Source of the DNA: Megachile rotundata
Taxonomy: Eukaryota; Arthropoda; Insecta; Hymenoptera; Megachilidae
Assembly (NCBI RefSeq): GCF_050947335.1
Contig: NC_134997.1
Location: 1,674,001-1,738,000 of the forward strand
Length of the DNA: 64,000 nt
Reading direction: 5' to 3'
The notes under the pieces are model-generated. The model worked only from the letters and a program-made list of their open reading frames with translations, was not told where the DNA came from and ran no database searches. The first letter of the stretch is position 1; every line of letters starts with the position of its first letter. The translations under genes and the position numbers were made by a program. Shown here piece by piece: positions 31,181 through 44,590 of this stretch.

Positions 31181-32070
31181 ATGACACAATCACGATCACA
31201 CAATCACAATCACACAATCACAATCACTCAATCGCAATCCCACAATCGCAATCATACAATCGCAATCACACAATCGCAACCACACAAACGCAATCACACG
31301 ATCGCAATCACACGATCGCAATCACACGATCGCAATCACACGATCGCAATCACACGATCGCAATCAGACGATCGCAATCACACGATCGCAATCACACGAT
31401 CGCAATCACACGATCACAATCACACGATCACAATCACACTATCACGATCACACAATCACAGTCACACAATCACAATCACACAGTCACACAATCACAATCA
31501 CACAATCACAGTCACTATCACACAATCACAATCACACAATCTCAATCACACAATCTCAATCCCACAATCACAATCACACAATCACAGTCACACAATCACA
31601 ATCACACAATCACACAGTCACGATCCCACAATCACGATCACACAATCACGATCACACAATCACGATCACACAATCACAATCACACAATCACGATCACACA
31701 ATCACGATCACACAATCACGACCACACAATCACGACCACACAATCACGATCACACTATCACGATGACACAATCACGATCACACAATCACGATCACACAAT
31801 CACGATCACACAATCACAATCACACAATCACAATCACACAATCACAATCACACAATCACAATCACACAATCACGATCACACAATCACTATCACACAATCA
31901 CTATCACACAATCACGATCACACAATCACGATCTCACAGTCACACAATCACAATCACAATCACACAATAACACAGTCACAATCCCACAATCACTATCACA
32001 CAATCACAATCACACAATCGCAATCACACAATCGCAATCACACAATCGCATTCACACAATCGCAATCACA
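31181..32070 (+). repeat. CGATCGC module, copy 1 of 9
   Basis: It opens with CGATGACAC (ATG at 31181), then CGCAATCCC, CATACAATCGC, CACAAACGC and eight CGATCGCAATCACA units at 31299-31410, one of which has CAGACGATCG. CAATCTCAATCCC and CGATCCC follow. Each CGATCG is a palindrome with two CpGs. Copies open at 31181, 32739, 36209, 51131, 53045, 54323, 59569, 61483 and 62761. The ATG is a repeat variant, not a supported start codon. Confidence 0.92.
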
Positions 32071-32196
32071 CAATCGCGATCACACAATCGCGATCACACA
32101 ATCGCGATCACACAATCGCGATCATACAATCGCGATCACACAATCGCGATCACACAATCGCGATCACACAATCGCGATCACACAATCGCGATCACA
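32071..32196 (+). repeat. CAATCGCGATCACA run, 9 units
   Basis: Exactly nine 14-bp units with A to G at positions 6 and 8, preceded by the CGCATTCAC marker found before every such run. One unit carries CGATCATAC. CACGATC and CAATCTCGATC follow, not the CACGGTCAC doublet. Confidence 0.92.
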
Positions 32197-33472
32197 CAAT
32201 CACGATCACACAATCACGATCACACAATCTCGATCACACAATCACGATCACACAATCACCATCACACAATCACCATCACACAATCACGATCACACAATCA
32301 CGATCACACAATCACGATCACACAATCACGACCACACAATCACGATCACACAATCACAATCACACAATCACAATCACACAATCACAATCACACAATCACA
32401 ATCACACAATCACAATCACACAATCGCAATCCCACAATCGCAATCATACAATCGCAATCACACAACCACAACCACACAATCACACAGTCACAATCCCACA
32501 ATCACGATCACACAATCACGATCACCCAATCACGATCACCCAATCACGATCACACAATCACGATCACACTATCACGATCACAGTATCACGATCACACAAT
32601 CACAGTCACACAATCTCAATCCCACAATCACAATCACACAATCACAGTCACACAACCACAATCACACAATCACACAGTCACGATCCCACAATCACGATCA
32701 CACAATCACGATCACACAATCACGACCACACAATCACGATGACACAATCACGATCACACAATCACAATCACACAATCACAATCACTCAATCGCAATCCCA
32801 CAATCGCAATCATACAATCGCAATCACACAATCGCAACCACACAAACGCAATCACACGATCGCAATCACACGATCGCAATCACACGATCGCAATCACACG
32901 ATCGCAATCACACGATCGCAATCAGACGATCGCAATCACACGATCGCAATCACACGATCGCAATCACACGATCACAATCACACGATCACAATCACACTAT
33001 CACGATCACACAATCACAGTCACACAATCACAATCACACAGTCACACAATCACAATCACACAATCACAGTCACTATCACACAATCACAATCACACAATCT
33101 CAATCCCACAATCACAATCACACAATCACAGTCACACAATCACAATCACACAATCACACAGTCACGATCCCACAATCACGATCACACAATCACGATCACA
33201 CAATCACGATCACACAATCACAATCACACAATCACGATCACACAATCACGATCACACAATCACGACCACACAATCACGACCACACAATCACGATCACACT
33301 ATCACGATGACACAATCACGATCACACAATCACGATCACACAATCACGATCACACAATCACAATCACACAATCACAATCACACAATCACAATCACACAAT
33401 CACAATCACACAATCACGATCACACAATCACTATCACACAATCACTATCACACAATCACGATCACACAATCA
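32197..33472 (+). repeat. CGATCGC module copy 2 with flanks
   Basis: Opening ATG at 32739 and eight CGATCGCAATCACA units at 32857-32968. The stretch 32,199 to about 33,370 is repeated at 35,669 to about 36,840 (offset 3,470), and it is offset 1,558 from copy 1. A second GATGACAC (ATG at 33307) lies 1,544 bp from its counterpart at 31763, so one 14-bp unit changed between the two. Confidence 0.9.
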
Positions 33473-35515
33473 CGATCTCACAGTCACACAATCACAATCA
33501 CAATCACACAATAACACAGTCACAATCCCACAATCACTATCACACAATCACAATCACACAATCGCAATCACACAATCGCAATCACACAATCGCATTCACA
33601 CAATCGCAATCACACAATCGCGATCACACAATCGCGATCACACAATCGCGATCATACAATCGCGATCACACAATCGCGATCACACAATCGCGATCACACA
33701 ATCGCGATCACACAATCGCGATCACACAATCGCGATCACACAATCGCGATCACACAATCGCGATCACACAATCGCGATCACACAATCGCGATCACACAAT
33801 CACGGTCACACAATCACGGTCACACAATCACGATCACACAATCACGATCATACAACCACAACCACACAATCGCACAGTCACAATCCCAAAATCACGATCA
33901 CACTATCACGACCACACAGTCACAATCACACAATCGCAATCACAATCCCACATTCACAATCACACAATCACAGTCACACAATCACAATCACAACCACAAC
34001 CACACAATCACACAGTCACAATCCCACAATCACGATCACACAATCACGACCACACTATCACGATCACACAATCACAGTCACACAATCACACAGTCACACA
34101 ATCACAATCACAATCACAATCACAATCACAATCACAATCACACAATCACAATCACACAATCACGATCACACAATCACAATCACACAATCACACAGTCACA
34201 AACCCACAATCACGATCACACGAACACGATCACACAGTCACGATCACACAATCACAATAACACAGTCACACAATCACAATCACAATCACAATCACACAAT
34301 CACGATCACACAATCACGATCACACTGTCACAATCACACAGTCACACAATCACGATCACACAATCACGATCACGCAATCACGATCACACAATCACTATCA
34401 CACAATCACGATCACGCAATCACGATCACACAATCACTATCACACAATCACTATCACACAATCACTATCACACAATCACGCTCACACAATCACGATCACA
34501 CAATCACGATCACACAATCACGATCACACAATCACGATCACACAATCACAATCACACAATCACAATCACACAGTCACACAATCAATATCACACAATCACG
34601 ATCACACATTCACGATCACGCAATCACGATCACACAATCACTATCACACAATCACTATCACACAATCACGATCACACAATCACGATCACACAATCACGAT
34701 CACACAATCACACAATCACTATCACACAATCACGATCACACAATCACGATCACACAATCACGATCACACAATCACGATCTCACAGTCACACAATCACAAT
34801 CACAATCACACAATAACACAGTCACAATCCCACAATCACTATCACACAATCACAATCACACAATCGCAATCACACAATCGCAATCACACAATCGCAATCA
34901 CACAATCGCAATCACACAATCGCAATCACACAATCGCAATCACAAAATCGCAATCGCACATTCGCAATCGCACAATCGCAATCACACAATCGCAATCACA
35001 CAATCGCAATCACACAATCGCAATCACACTATCGCAATCACACAATCGCAATCACACAATCGCAATCACACAATCGCAATCACACAATCGCAATCACACA
35101 ACCGCAATCACACAATCGCAATCACACAATCGCAATCACACAATCGCAATCACACAATCGCAATCACACAATCGCAATCACACAATCGCAATCACACAAT
35201 CGCAATCACACAATCGCAATCACACAATCGCAATCACACAATCGCAATCACACAATCGCAATCACACAATCGCAATCACACAATCGCAATCACACAATCG
35301 CAATCACACAATCGCAATCACACAACCACAATCACACAACCACAATCACACAACCACAATCACACAATCACAATCACACAGTCACAAACCCACAATCACG
35401 ATCCCACAGTCACGATCACACAGTTACGATCACACAATCACACAGTCAGAATCTCACAATCACGATCACACAATCACCATCACACAATCACGATCGCACA
35501 ATCACGATCACACAA
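33473..35515 (+). repeat. Composite block, copy 2 of 3
   Basis: Same order as 27,339-29,345: CGATCTC at 33473, thirteen CAATCGCGATCACA units (33615-33796), CACGGTCAC doublet at 33801, CGAAC at 34221, CACTGTC at 34323, CAATATC near 34,581, a CAATCGCAATCACA run and a GATCCC module. The offset from copy 1 changes from 6,134 to 6,176 across the first run, exactly three units. It diverges from copy 1 at about 35,515. Confidence 0.93.
34861..35322 (+). repeat. CAATCGCAATCACA subfamily run B, 33 units
   Basis: Total length equals run A (462 bp), yet internal markers are displaced: the offset to run A is 6,190 at CACTATCGC, 6,204 at CAACCGC and 6,176 at the right end. Single units were therefore gained and lost in different places. 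AAAATCGCAATCGC and CATTCGC near 34,945-34,970 are private. Confidence 0.93.
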
Positions 35516-37190
35516 TCACGACCACACAATCACGATCACACAATCACAATCACACAATCACAATCACACAATCACAATCACACAATCACAATCACACAAT
35601 CGCAATCACACAATCACAATCACACAACCACAATCACACAATCACAATCACACCATCACTATCACACAATCACGATCACACAATCACGATCACACAATCT
35701 CGATCACACAATCACGATCACACAATCACCATCACACAATCACCATCACACAATCACGATCACACAATCACGATCACACAATCACGATCACACAATCACG
35801 ACCACACAATCACGATCACACAATCACAATCACACAATCACAATCACACAATCACAATCACACAATCACAATCACACAATCACAATCACACAATCGCAAT
35901 CCCACAATCGCAATCATACAATCGCAATCACACAACCACAACCACACAATCACACAGTCACAATCCCACAATCACGATCACACAATCACGATCACCCAAT
36001 CACGATCACCCAATCACGATCACACAATCACGATCACACTATCACGATCACAGTATCACGATCACACAATCACAGTCACACAATCTCAATCCCACAATCA
36101 CAATCACACAATCACAGTCACACAACCACAATCACACAATCACACAGTCACGATCCCACAATCACGATCACACAATCACGATCACACAATCACGACCACA
36201 CAATCACGATGACACAATCACGATCACACAATCACAATCACACAATCACAATCACTCAATCGCAATCCCACAATCGCAATCATACAATCGCAATCACACA
36301 ATCGCAACCACACAAACGCAATCACACGATCGCAATCACACGATCGCAATCACACGATCGCAATCACACGATCGCAATCACACGATCGCAATCAGACGAT
36401 CGCAATCACACGATCGCAATCACACGATCGCAATCACACGATCACAATCACACGATCACAATCACACTATCACGATCACACAATCACAGTCACACAATCA
36501 CAATCACACAGTCACACAATCACAATCACACAATCACAGTCACTATCACACAATCACAATCACACAATCTCAATCCCACAATCACAATCACACAATCACA
36601 GTCACACAATCACAATCACACAATCACACAGTCACGATCCCACAATCACGATCACACAATCACGATCACACAATCACGATCACACAATCACAATCACACA
36701 ATCACGATCACACAATCACGATCACACAATCACGACCACACAATCACGACCACACAATCACGATCACACTATCACGATGACACAATCACGATCACACAAT
36801 CACGATCACACAATCACGATCACACAATCACAATCACACAATCACGATCACACAATCACAATCACACAACCACAACCACACAATCACACAGTCACAATCC
36901 CACAATCACGATCACACAATCACGACAACACAGTCACAATCACACAATCGCAATCACAATCCCACAATCACAATCACACAATCACAGTCACACAATCACA
37001 ATCACACAACCACAACCACACAATCACACAGTCAGAATCCCACAATCACGATCACCCAATCACGATCACCCAATCACGATCACCCAATCACGATCACACA
37101 ATCACGATCACACTATCACGATCACAGTATCACGATCACACAATCACAGTCACACAATCACAATCACACAATCACACAGTCACACAAACA
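35516..37190 (+). repeat. CGATCGC module copy 3 with flanks
   Basis: Opening ATG at 36209 and eight CGATCGCAATCACA units at 36327-36438. A second GATGACAC (ATG at 36777) leads into CAACCACAACC, CGACAACAC, CAGTCAGAATCCC, a CACCCAATC triplet, CACAGTATC and CACACAAACAC. That right part resembles the stretches after 51685 and 53599. Confidence 0.88.
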
Positions 37191-38157
37191 CAATCACAAT
37201 CACACAATCACAATCACACAATCACAATCACACAATCACAATCACACAATCACAATCACACAATCACAATCACACAATCACAATCACACAATCACAATCA
37301 CACAATCACAATCACACAATCACAATCACACAATCACAATCACACAATCACAATCACACAATCACAATCACACAATCACAATCACACAATCACAATCACA
37401 CAATCACAATCACACAATCACAATCACACAATCACAATCACACAATCACAATCACACAATCACAATCACACAATCACAATCACACAATCACAATCACACA
37501 ATCACAATCACACAATCACAATCACACAATCACAATCACACAATCCCAATCACACAATCCCAATCACACAATCACAATCACACAATCACAATCACACAAT
37601 CACAATCACACAATCACAATCACACAATCACAATCACACAATCACAATCACACAATCACAATCACACAATCACAATCACACAATCACAATCACACAATCA
37701 CAATCACACAATCACAATCACACAATCACAATCACACAATCACAATCACACAATCACAATCACACAATCACAATCACACAATCACAATCACACAATCACA
37801 ATCACACAATCACAATCACACAATCACAATCACACAATCACAATCACACAATCACAATCACACAATCACAATCACACAATCACAATCACACAATCACAAT
37901 CACACAATCACAATCACACAATCACAATCACACAATCACAATCACACAATCACAATCACACAATCACAATCACACAATCACAATCACACAATCACAATCA
38001 CACAATCACAATCACACAATCACAATCACACAATCACAATCACACAATCACAATCACACAATCACAATCACACAATCACAATCACACAATCACAATCACA
38101 CAATCACAATCACACAATCACAATCACACAATCACAATCACACAATCACAATCACAC
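37191..38157 (+). repeat. Longest near-pure consensus run, about 69 units
   Basis: 967 bp of CAATCACAATCACA. The only variation seen is two neighbouring units carrying CAATCCCAATC, 14 bp apart (37,541 and 37,555). Flanking units are highly varied, so this run looks recently expanded or homogenised. It contains no G at all on this strand. Confidence 0.96.
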
Positions 38158-38926
38158 AACCACAATCACACAACCTCAATCACACAATCACAATCCCAAA
38201 ATCACAACCACACAATCACAGTCACACAATCACGATCACACAATCACAATCACACAGTCACACAATCACAATCACACAATCACACAGTCACAATCCCACA
38301 ATTGCGATCACACAATCACGATCACACAATTACGACGACACAATCACGCTCACACAATCACGATCACACAATCACTATCACACAATCACTATCACACAAT
38401 CACGATCACACAATCACGATCACACAATCACAATCACAATCACAATCACACAATCACGATCACACAATCACGATCGCAAAATCACGATCACACCATCACA
38501 CTATCACAATCCCACAATCACAATCCCACAATCACAATCACACAATCACAGTCACACAATCACGATCGCAAAATCACGATCACACAGTCACACTATCACA
38601 ATCACAATCACAATCACACATACACAATCACACAGTCACACACACACAATCACTATCAGACAATCACAATCACACAATCACACAGTCACACAAACACAAT
38701 CACAATCACACAATCACAATCACACAATCACAATCACACAATCACAATCACACAATCACAATCACACAATCACAATCACACAATCACAATCACACAATCA
38801 CAATCACACAATCACAATCACACAATCACAATCACACAATCACAATCACACAATCACGATCACACAATCACGATCACACAATCACTATCACACAATCACT
38901 ATCACACAATCACGATCACACAATCA
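38158..38926 (+). repeat. Q module copy 9 (partial) and CACATACAC module
   Basis: CAACCTC at 38171 and TTGCGATC at 38302. The right end is replaced after CACACTATCACAATCCC by a second CGATCGCAAAATC and the CACATACAC/CTATCAGAC module, then a pure run at about 38,695-38,855. Confidence 0.86.
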
Positions 38927-40860
38927 CGATCTCACAGTCACACAATCACAATCACAATCACACAATAACACAGTCACAATCCCACAATCACTATCACACA
39001 ATCACAATCACACAATCGCAATCACACAATCGCAATCACACAATCGCATTCACACAATCGCAATCACACAATCGCGATCGCACAATCGCGATCACACAAT
39101 CGCGATCATACAATCGCGATCACACAATCGCGATCACACAATCGCGATCACACAATCGCGATCACACAATCGCGATCACACAATCGCGATCACACAATCA
39201 CGGTCACACAATCACGGTCACACAATCACGATCACACAATCACGATCATACAACCACAACCACACAATCGCACAGTCACAATCCCACAATCACGATCACA
39301 CTATCACGACCACACAGTCACAATCACACAATCGCAATCACAATCCCACATTCACAATCACACAATCACAGTCACACAATCACAATCACAACCACAACCA
39401 CACAATCACACAGTCACAATCCCACAATCACGATCACACAATCACGACCACACTATCACGATCACACAATCACAGTCACACAATCACACAGTCACACAAT
39501 CACAATCACAATCACAATCACAATCACAATCACAATCACACAATCACAATCACACAATCACGATCACACAATCACAATCACACAATCACACAGTCACAAA
39601 CCCACAATCACGATCACACGAACACGATCACACAGTCACGATCACACAATCACAATAACACAGTCACACAATCACAATCACAATCACAATCACACAATCA
39701 CGATCACACAATCACGATCACACTGTCACAATCACACAGTCACACAATCACGATCACACAATCACGATCACGCAATCACGATCACACAATCACTATCACA
39801 CAATCACGATCACGCAATCACGATCACACAATCACTATCACACAATCACTATCACACAATCACTATCACACAATCACGCTCACACAATCACGATCACACA
39901 ATCACGATCACACAATCACGATCACACAATCACGATCACACAATCACGATCACACAATCACAATCACACAGTCACACAATCAATATCACACAATCACGAT
40001 CACACAATCACGATCACGCAATCACGATCACACAATCACTATCACACAATCACTATCACACAATCACGATCACACAATCACGATCACACAATCACGATCA
40101 CACAATCACACAATCACTATCACACAATCACGATCACACAATCACGATCACACAATCACGATCACACAATCACGATCTCACAGTCACACAATCACAATCA
40201 CAATCACACAATAACACAGTCACAATCCCACAATCACTATCACACAATCACAATCACACAATCGCAATCACACAATCGCAATCACACAATCGCAATCACA
40301 CAATCGCAATCACACAATCGCAATCACACAATCGCAATCACACAATCGCAATCACACAATCGCAATCACACAATCGCAATCACACTATCGCAATCACACA
40401 ATCGCAATCACACAATCGCAATCACACAATCGCAATCACACAATCGCAATCACACAACCGCAATCACACAATCGCAATCACACAATCGCAATCACACAAT
40501 CGCAATCACACAATCGCAATCACACAATCGCAATCACACAATCGCAATCACACAATCGCAATCACACAATCGCAATCACACAATCGCAATCACACAATCG
40601 CAATCACACAATCGCAATCACACAATCGCAATCACACAATCGCAATCACACAACCACAATCACACAACCACAATCACACAACCACAATCACACAATCACA
40701 ATCACACAATCACACAGTCACAAACCCACAATCACGATCCCACAGTCACGATCACACAGTTACGATCACACAATCACACAATCAGAATCTCACAATCACG
40801 ATCACACAATCACCATCACACAATCACGATCGCACAATCACGATCACACAATCACCAAAT
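38927..40860 (+). repeat. Composite block, copy 3 of 3
   Basis: CGATCTC at 38927, nine CAATCGCGATC-type units (39069-39194, the first ending CGATCGCA), CACGGTCAC doublet at 39199, CGAAC at 39619, CACTGTC at 39721, CAATATC near 39,979, then a 28-unit CAATCGCAATCACA run (40259-40650). The offset to copy 2 changes from 5,454 to 5,398 across the first run, exactly four units. It ends near CACCAAATCACAATTCC, a private variant at about 40,855. Confidence 0.92.
40259..40650 (+). repeat. CAATCGCAATCACA subfamily run C, 28 units
   Basis: 392 bp, exactly 28 units, five fewer than runs A and B. CACTATCGC (about 40,382) and CAACCGC (about 40,455) are kept, but the CGCAATCGCA doublet of run A is absent. 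Confidence 0.93.
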
Positions 40861-41414
40861 CACAATTCCATAATCACAATCACACAATCACAATCACACA
40901 ATCACGATCACACAATCACGATCACACAATCACGATCACACAATCACGATCACTCAATCACGATCACACAATCACGATCACACAATCACGATCACACAAT
41001 CACGATCACACAATCACGATCACACAATCACGATCACACATTCACAATCACACAATCACACAGTCACAAACCCACAATCACGATCCCACAGTCACGATCA
41101 CACAGTTACGATCACACAATCACACAGTCACAATCTCACAATCACGATCACACAATCACCATCACACAATCACGATCGCACAATCACAATCACACAATCA
41201 CACAATCACGATCACACAATCACTATCACACAATCACGATCACCCAATCACGATCACACAATCACACAATCACTATCACACAATCACGATCACACAATCA
41301 CGATCACACAATCACGATCGCACAATCACGATCTCACAGTCACACAATCACAATCACAATCACACAATAACACAGTCACAATCCCACAATCACTATCACA
41401 CAATCACAATCACA
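40861..41414 (+). repeat. CACGATC run, GATCCC module and AATAAC linker
   Basis: CAATTCCATAATC, a CACGATC run with one CACTCAATC, CACATTCACAATC, a GATCCC module near 41,060-41,130, then CGATCTCACAGTC and CAATAACAC leading into the next CAATCGCAATCACA run. Confidence 0.85.
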
Positions 41415-41904
41415 CAATCGCTATCACACAATCGCAATCACACAATCGCAATCACACAATCGCAATCACACAATCGGAATCACACAATCGCAATCACACA
41501 ATCGCAATCACACAATCGCAATCACACAATCGCAATCACACAATCGCAATCACACAATCGCAATCACACAATCGCAATCACACAATCGCAATCACACAAT
41601 CGCAATCACACTATCGCAATCACACTATCGCAATCACACAATCGCAATCACACTATCGCAATCACACAATCGCAATCACACAATCGCAATCACACAATCG
41701 CAATCACACAATCGCAATCACACAATCGCAATCACACAATCGCAATCACACAATCGCAATCACACAATCGCAATCACACAATCGCAATCACACAATCGCA
41801 ATCACACAATCGCAATCACACAATCGCAATCACACAATCGCAATCACACAATCGCAATCACACAATCGCAATCACACAATCGCAATCACACAATCGCAAT
41901 CACA
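41415..41904 (+). repeat. CAATCGCAATCACA subfamily run D, 35 units
   Basis: 490 bp, exactly 35 units. Markers: CAATCGCTATC in the first unit, CAATCGGAATC near 41,475 and three CACTATCGC units near 41,610-41,655. CAATCGGAATC is shared with run E. Confidence 0.93.
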
Positions 41905-42734
41905 CAATCACAATCACACAACCACAATCACACAACCACAATCACACAACCACAATCACACAACCACAATCACACAACCACAATCACACAACCACAATCA
42001 CACAATCACAATCACACAATCACACAGTCACAAACCCACAATCACGATCCCACAGTCACGATCACACAGTTACGATCACACAATCACACAGTCAGAATCT
42101 CACAATCACGATCACACAATCACCATCACACAATCACGATCGCACAATCACGATCACACAATCACACAATCACAATTCCATAATCACAATCACACAATCA
42201 CAATCACACAATCACGATCACACAATCACGATCACACAATCACGATCACACAATCACGATCTCACAGTCACACAATCACAATCACAATCACACAATAACA
42301 CAGTCACAATCCCACAATCACTATCACACAATCACAATCACACAATCACAATCACACAATCGCAATCACACAATCGCAATCACACAATCGCATTCACACA
42401 ATCGCGATCACACAATCGCGATCACACAATCGCGATCACACAATCGCGATCACACAATCGCGATCACACAATCGCGATCACACAATCGCGATCACACAAT
42501 CGCGATCACACAATCGCGATCACACAATCGCGATCACACAATCACGGTCACACAATCACGGTCACACAATCACGATCACACAATCACGATCATACAACCA
42601 CAACCACACAATCGCACAGTCACAATCCCACAATCACGATCACACTATCACGACCACACAGTCACAATCACACAATCGCAATCACAATCCCACATTCACA
42701 ATCACACAATCACAGTCACACAACCACAATCACA
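41905..42734 (+). repeat. CAACCAC units, GATCCC module and CAATCGCGATCACA run
   Basis: Six or so CAACCACAATC units, a GATCCC module, CAATTCCATAATC and CGATCTC, then ten CAATCGCGATCACA units at 42399-42538, the CACGGTCAC doublet, CATACAACC and CACATTCAC. It then joins the Q module directly at CAACCACAATC. Confidence 0.88.
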
Positions 42735-44058
42735 CAACCTCAATCACACAATCACAATCCCAAAATCACAACCACACAATCACAGTCACACAATCACGAT
42801 CACACAATCACAATCACGCAGTCACACAATCACAATCACACAATCACACAGTCACAATCCCACAATTGCGATCACACAATCACGATCACACAATTACGAC
42901 GACACAATCACGCTCACACAATCACGATCACACAATCACTATCACACAATCACTATCACACAATCACGATCACACAATCACGATCACACAATCACAATCA
43001 CAATCACAATCACACAATCACGATCACACAATCACGATCGCAAAATCACGATCACACCATCACACTATCACAATCCCACAATCACAATCCCACAATCACA
43101 ATCACACAATCACAGTCACACAATCACGATCACACAATCACAATCACACAATCACAATCACACAATCACAATCACACAATCGCAATCACACAATCACAAT
43201 CACACAACCACAATCACACAATCACAATCACACCATCACTATCACACAATCACGATCACACAATCACGATCACACAATCTCGATCACACAATCACGATCA
43301 CACAATCACCATCACACAATCACCATCACACAATCACGATCACACAATCACGATCACACAATCACGATCACACAATCACGATCACACAATCACGACCACA
43401 CAATCACGATCACACAATCACAATCACACAATCACAATCACACAATCACAATCACACAATCACAATCACACAATCACAATCACACAATCACAATCACAAT
43501 CACAATCAGGATCACAATCACACAATCACGATCACAATCACACAACCACAATCACACAACCACAATCACACAATCACAATCACACAATCACAATCACACA
43601 ATCACAATCACACAATCACAATCACACAATCACAATCACACAATCACAATCACACGATCACAATCACACGATCACAATCACACAATCACAATCACACAAT
43701 CACACAGTCACAAACCCACAATCACGATCCCGCAGTCACGATCACACAGTTACGATCACACAATCACACAGTCACAATCTCACAATCACGATCACACAAT
43801 CACCATCACACAATCACGATCGCACAATCACAATCACACAATCACACAATCACGATCACACAATCACTATCACACAATCACGATCACCCAATCACGATCA
43901 CACAATCACACAATCACTATCACACAATGACGATCACACAATCACGATCACACAATCACGATCACACAATCACGATCTCACAGTCACACAATCACAATCA
44001 CAATCACACAATAACACAGTCACAATCCCACAATCACTATCACACAATCACAATCACA
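42735..44058 (+). repeat. Q module copy 10 (partial) and irregular hexamer stretch
   Basis: TTGCGATC is at 42866. The right part of the Q module is replaced by a stretch like 35,600-35,840 (CACCATCACTATC, CAATCTCGATC, CACCATC doublet). At 43,490-43,560 the 14-bp phase is lost in a hexamer stretch containing CAATCAGGATC. A GATCCC module and CACAATGACGATC (ATG at 43927) follow. Confidence 0.86.
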
Positions 44059-44590
44059 CAATCGCAATCACACAATCGCAATCACACAATCGCAATCACA
44101 CAATCGCAATCACACAATCGGAATCACACAATCGCAATCACACAATCGCAATCACACAATCGCAATCACACAATCGCAATCACACAATCGCAATCACACA
44201 ATCGCAATCACACAACCGCAATCACACAATCGCAATCACACAATCGCAATCACACAATCGCAATCACACAATCGCAATCACACTATCGCAATCACACAAT
44301 CGCAATCACACAATCTCAATCACACAATCGCAATCACACAATCGCAATCACACAATCGCAATCACACAATCGCAATCACACAATCGCAATCACACAATCG
44401 CAATCACACAATCCTAATCACACAATCGCAATCACACAATCGCAATCACACAATCGCAATCACACAATCGCAATCACACAATCGCAATCACACAATCGCA
44501 ATCACACAATCGCAATCACCCAATCGCAATCACACAATCGCAATCACACAATCGCAATCACACAATCGCAATCACACAATCGCAATCACA
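44059..44590 (+). repeat. CAATCGCAATCACA subfamily run E, 38 units
   Basis: 532 bp, exactly 38 units and the longest of the five runs. Markers: CGGAATC near 44,119, CAACCGC near 44,214, CACTATCGC near 44,281, CAATCTCAATC near 44,312, CAATCCTAATC near 44,412 and CACCCAATCGC near 44,518. Confidence 0.94.

Noticed and set aside
33307..33310. ATGA stop/start overlaps resembling translational coupling (also 25413-25416, 36209-36212, 52821-52824, 53599-53602)
   Set aside because: The variants GATGAC and AATGAC contain ATG and TGA overlapping, so the frame that ends there and the frame that begins there must overlap by four bases. It follows from one base change and is not an operon.
34945..34985. 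Possible CENP-B box (TTCG followed by A and CG)
   Set aside because: CATTCGCAATCGC has TTCG, but the required CGGG part is absent here and I saw none elsewhere.
32739..36212. Forward open frame of 1,157 codons (and similar ones at 36777-40214, 22009-25416, 38302-41370)
   Set aside because: It is pure repeat translation with rotating dipeptides. The consensus lacks stops in all forward frames, starts fall on rare GATGAC/AATGAC or TTG variants, and long frames overlap one another in different frames with the same peptide. No domain, ribosome-binding or codon-bias signal is visible.
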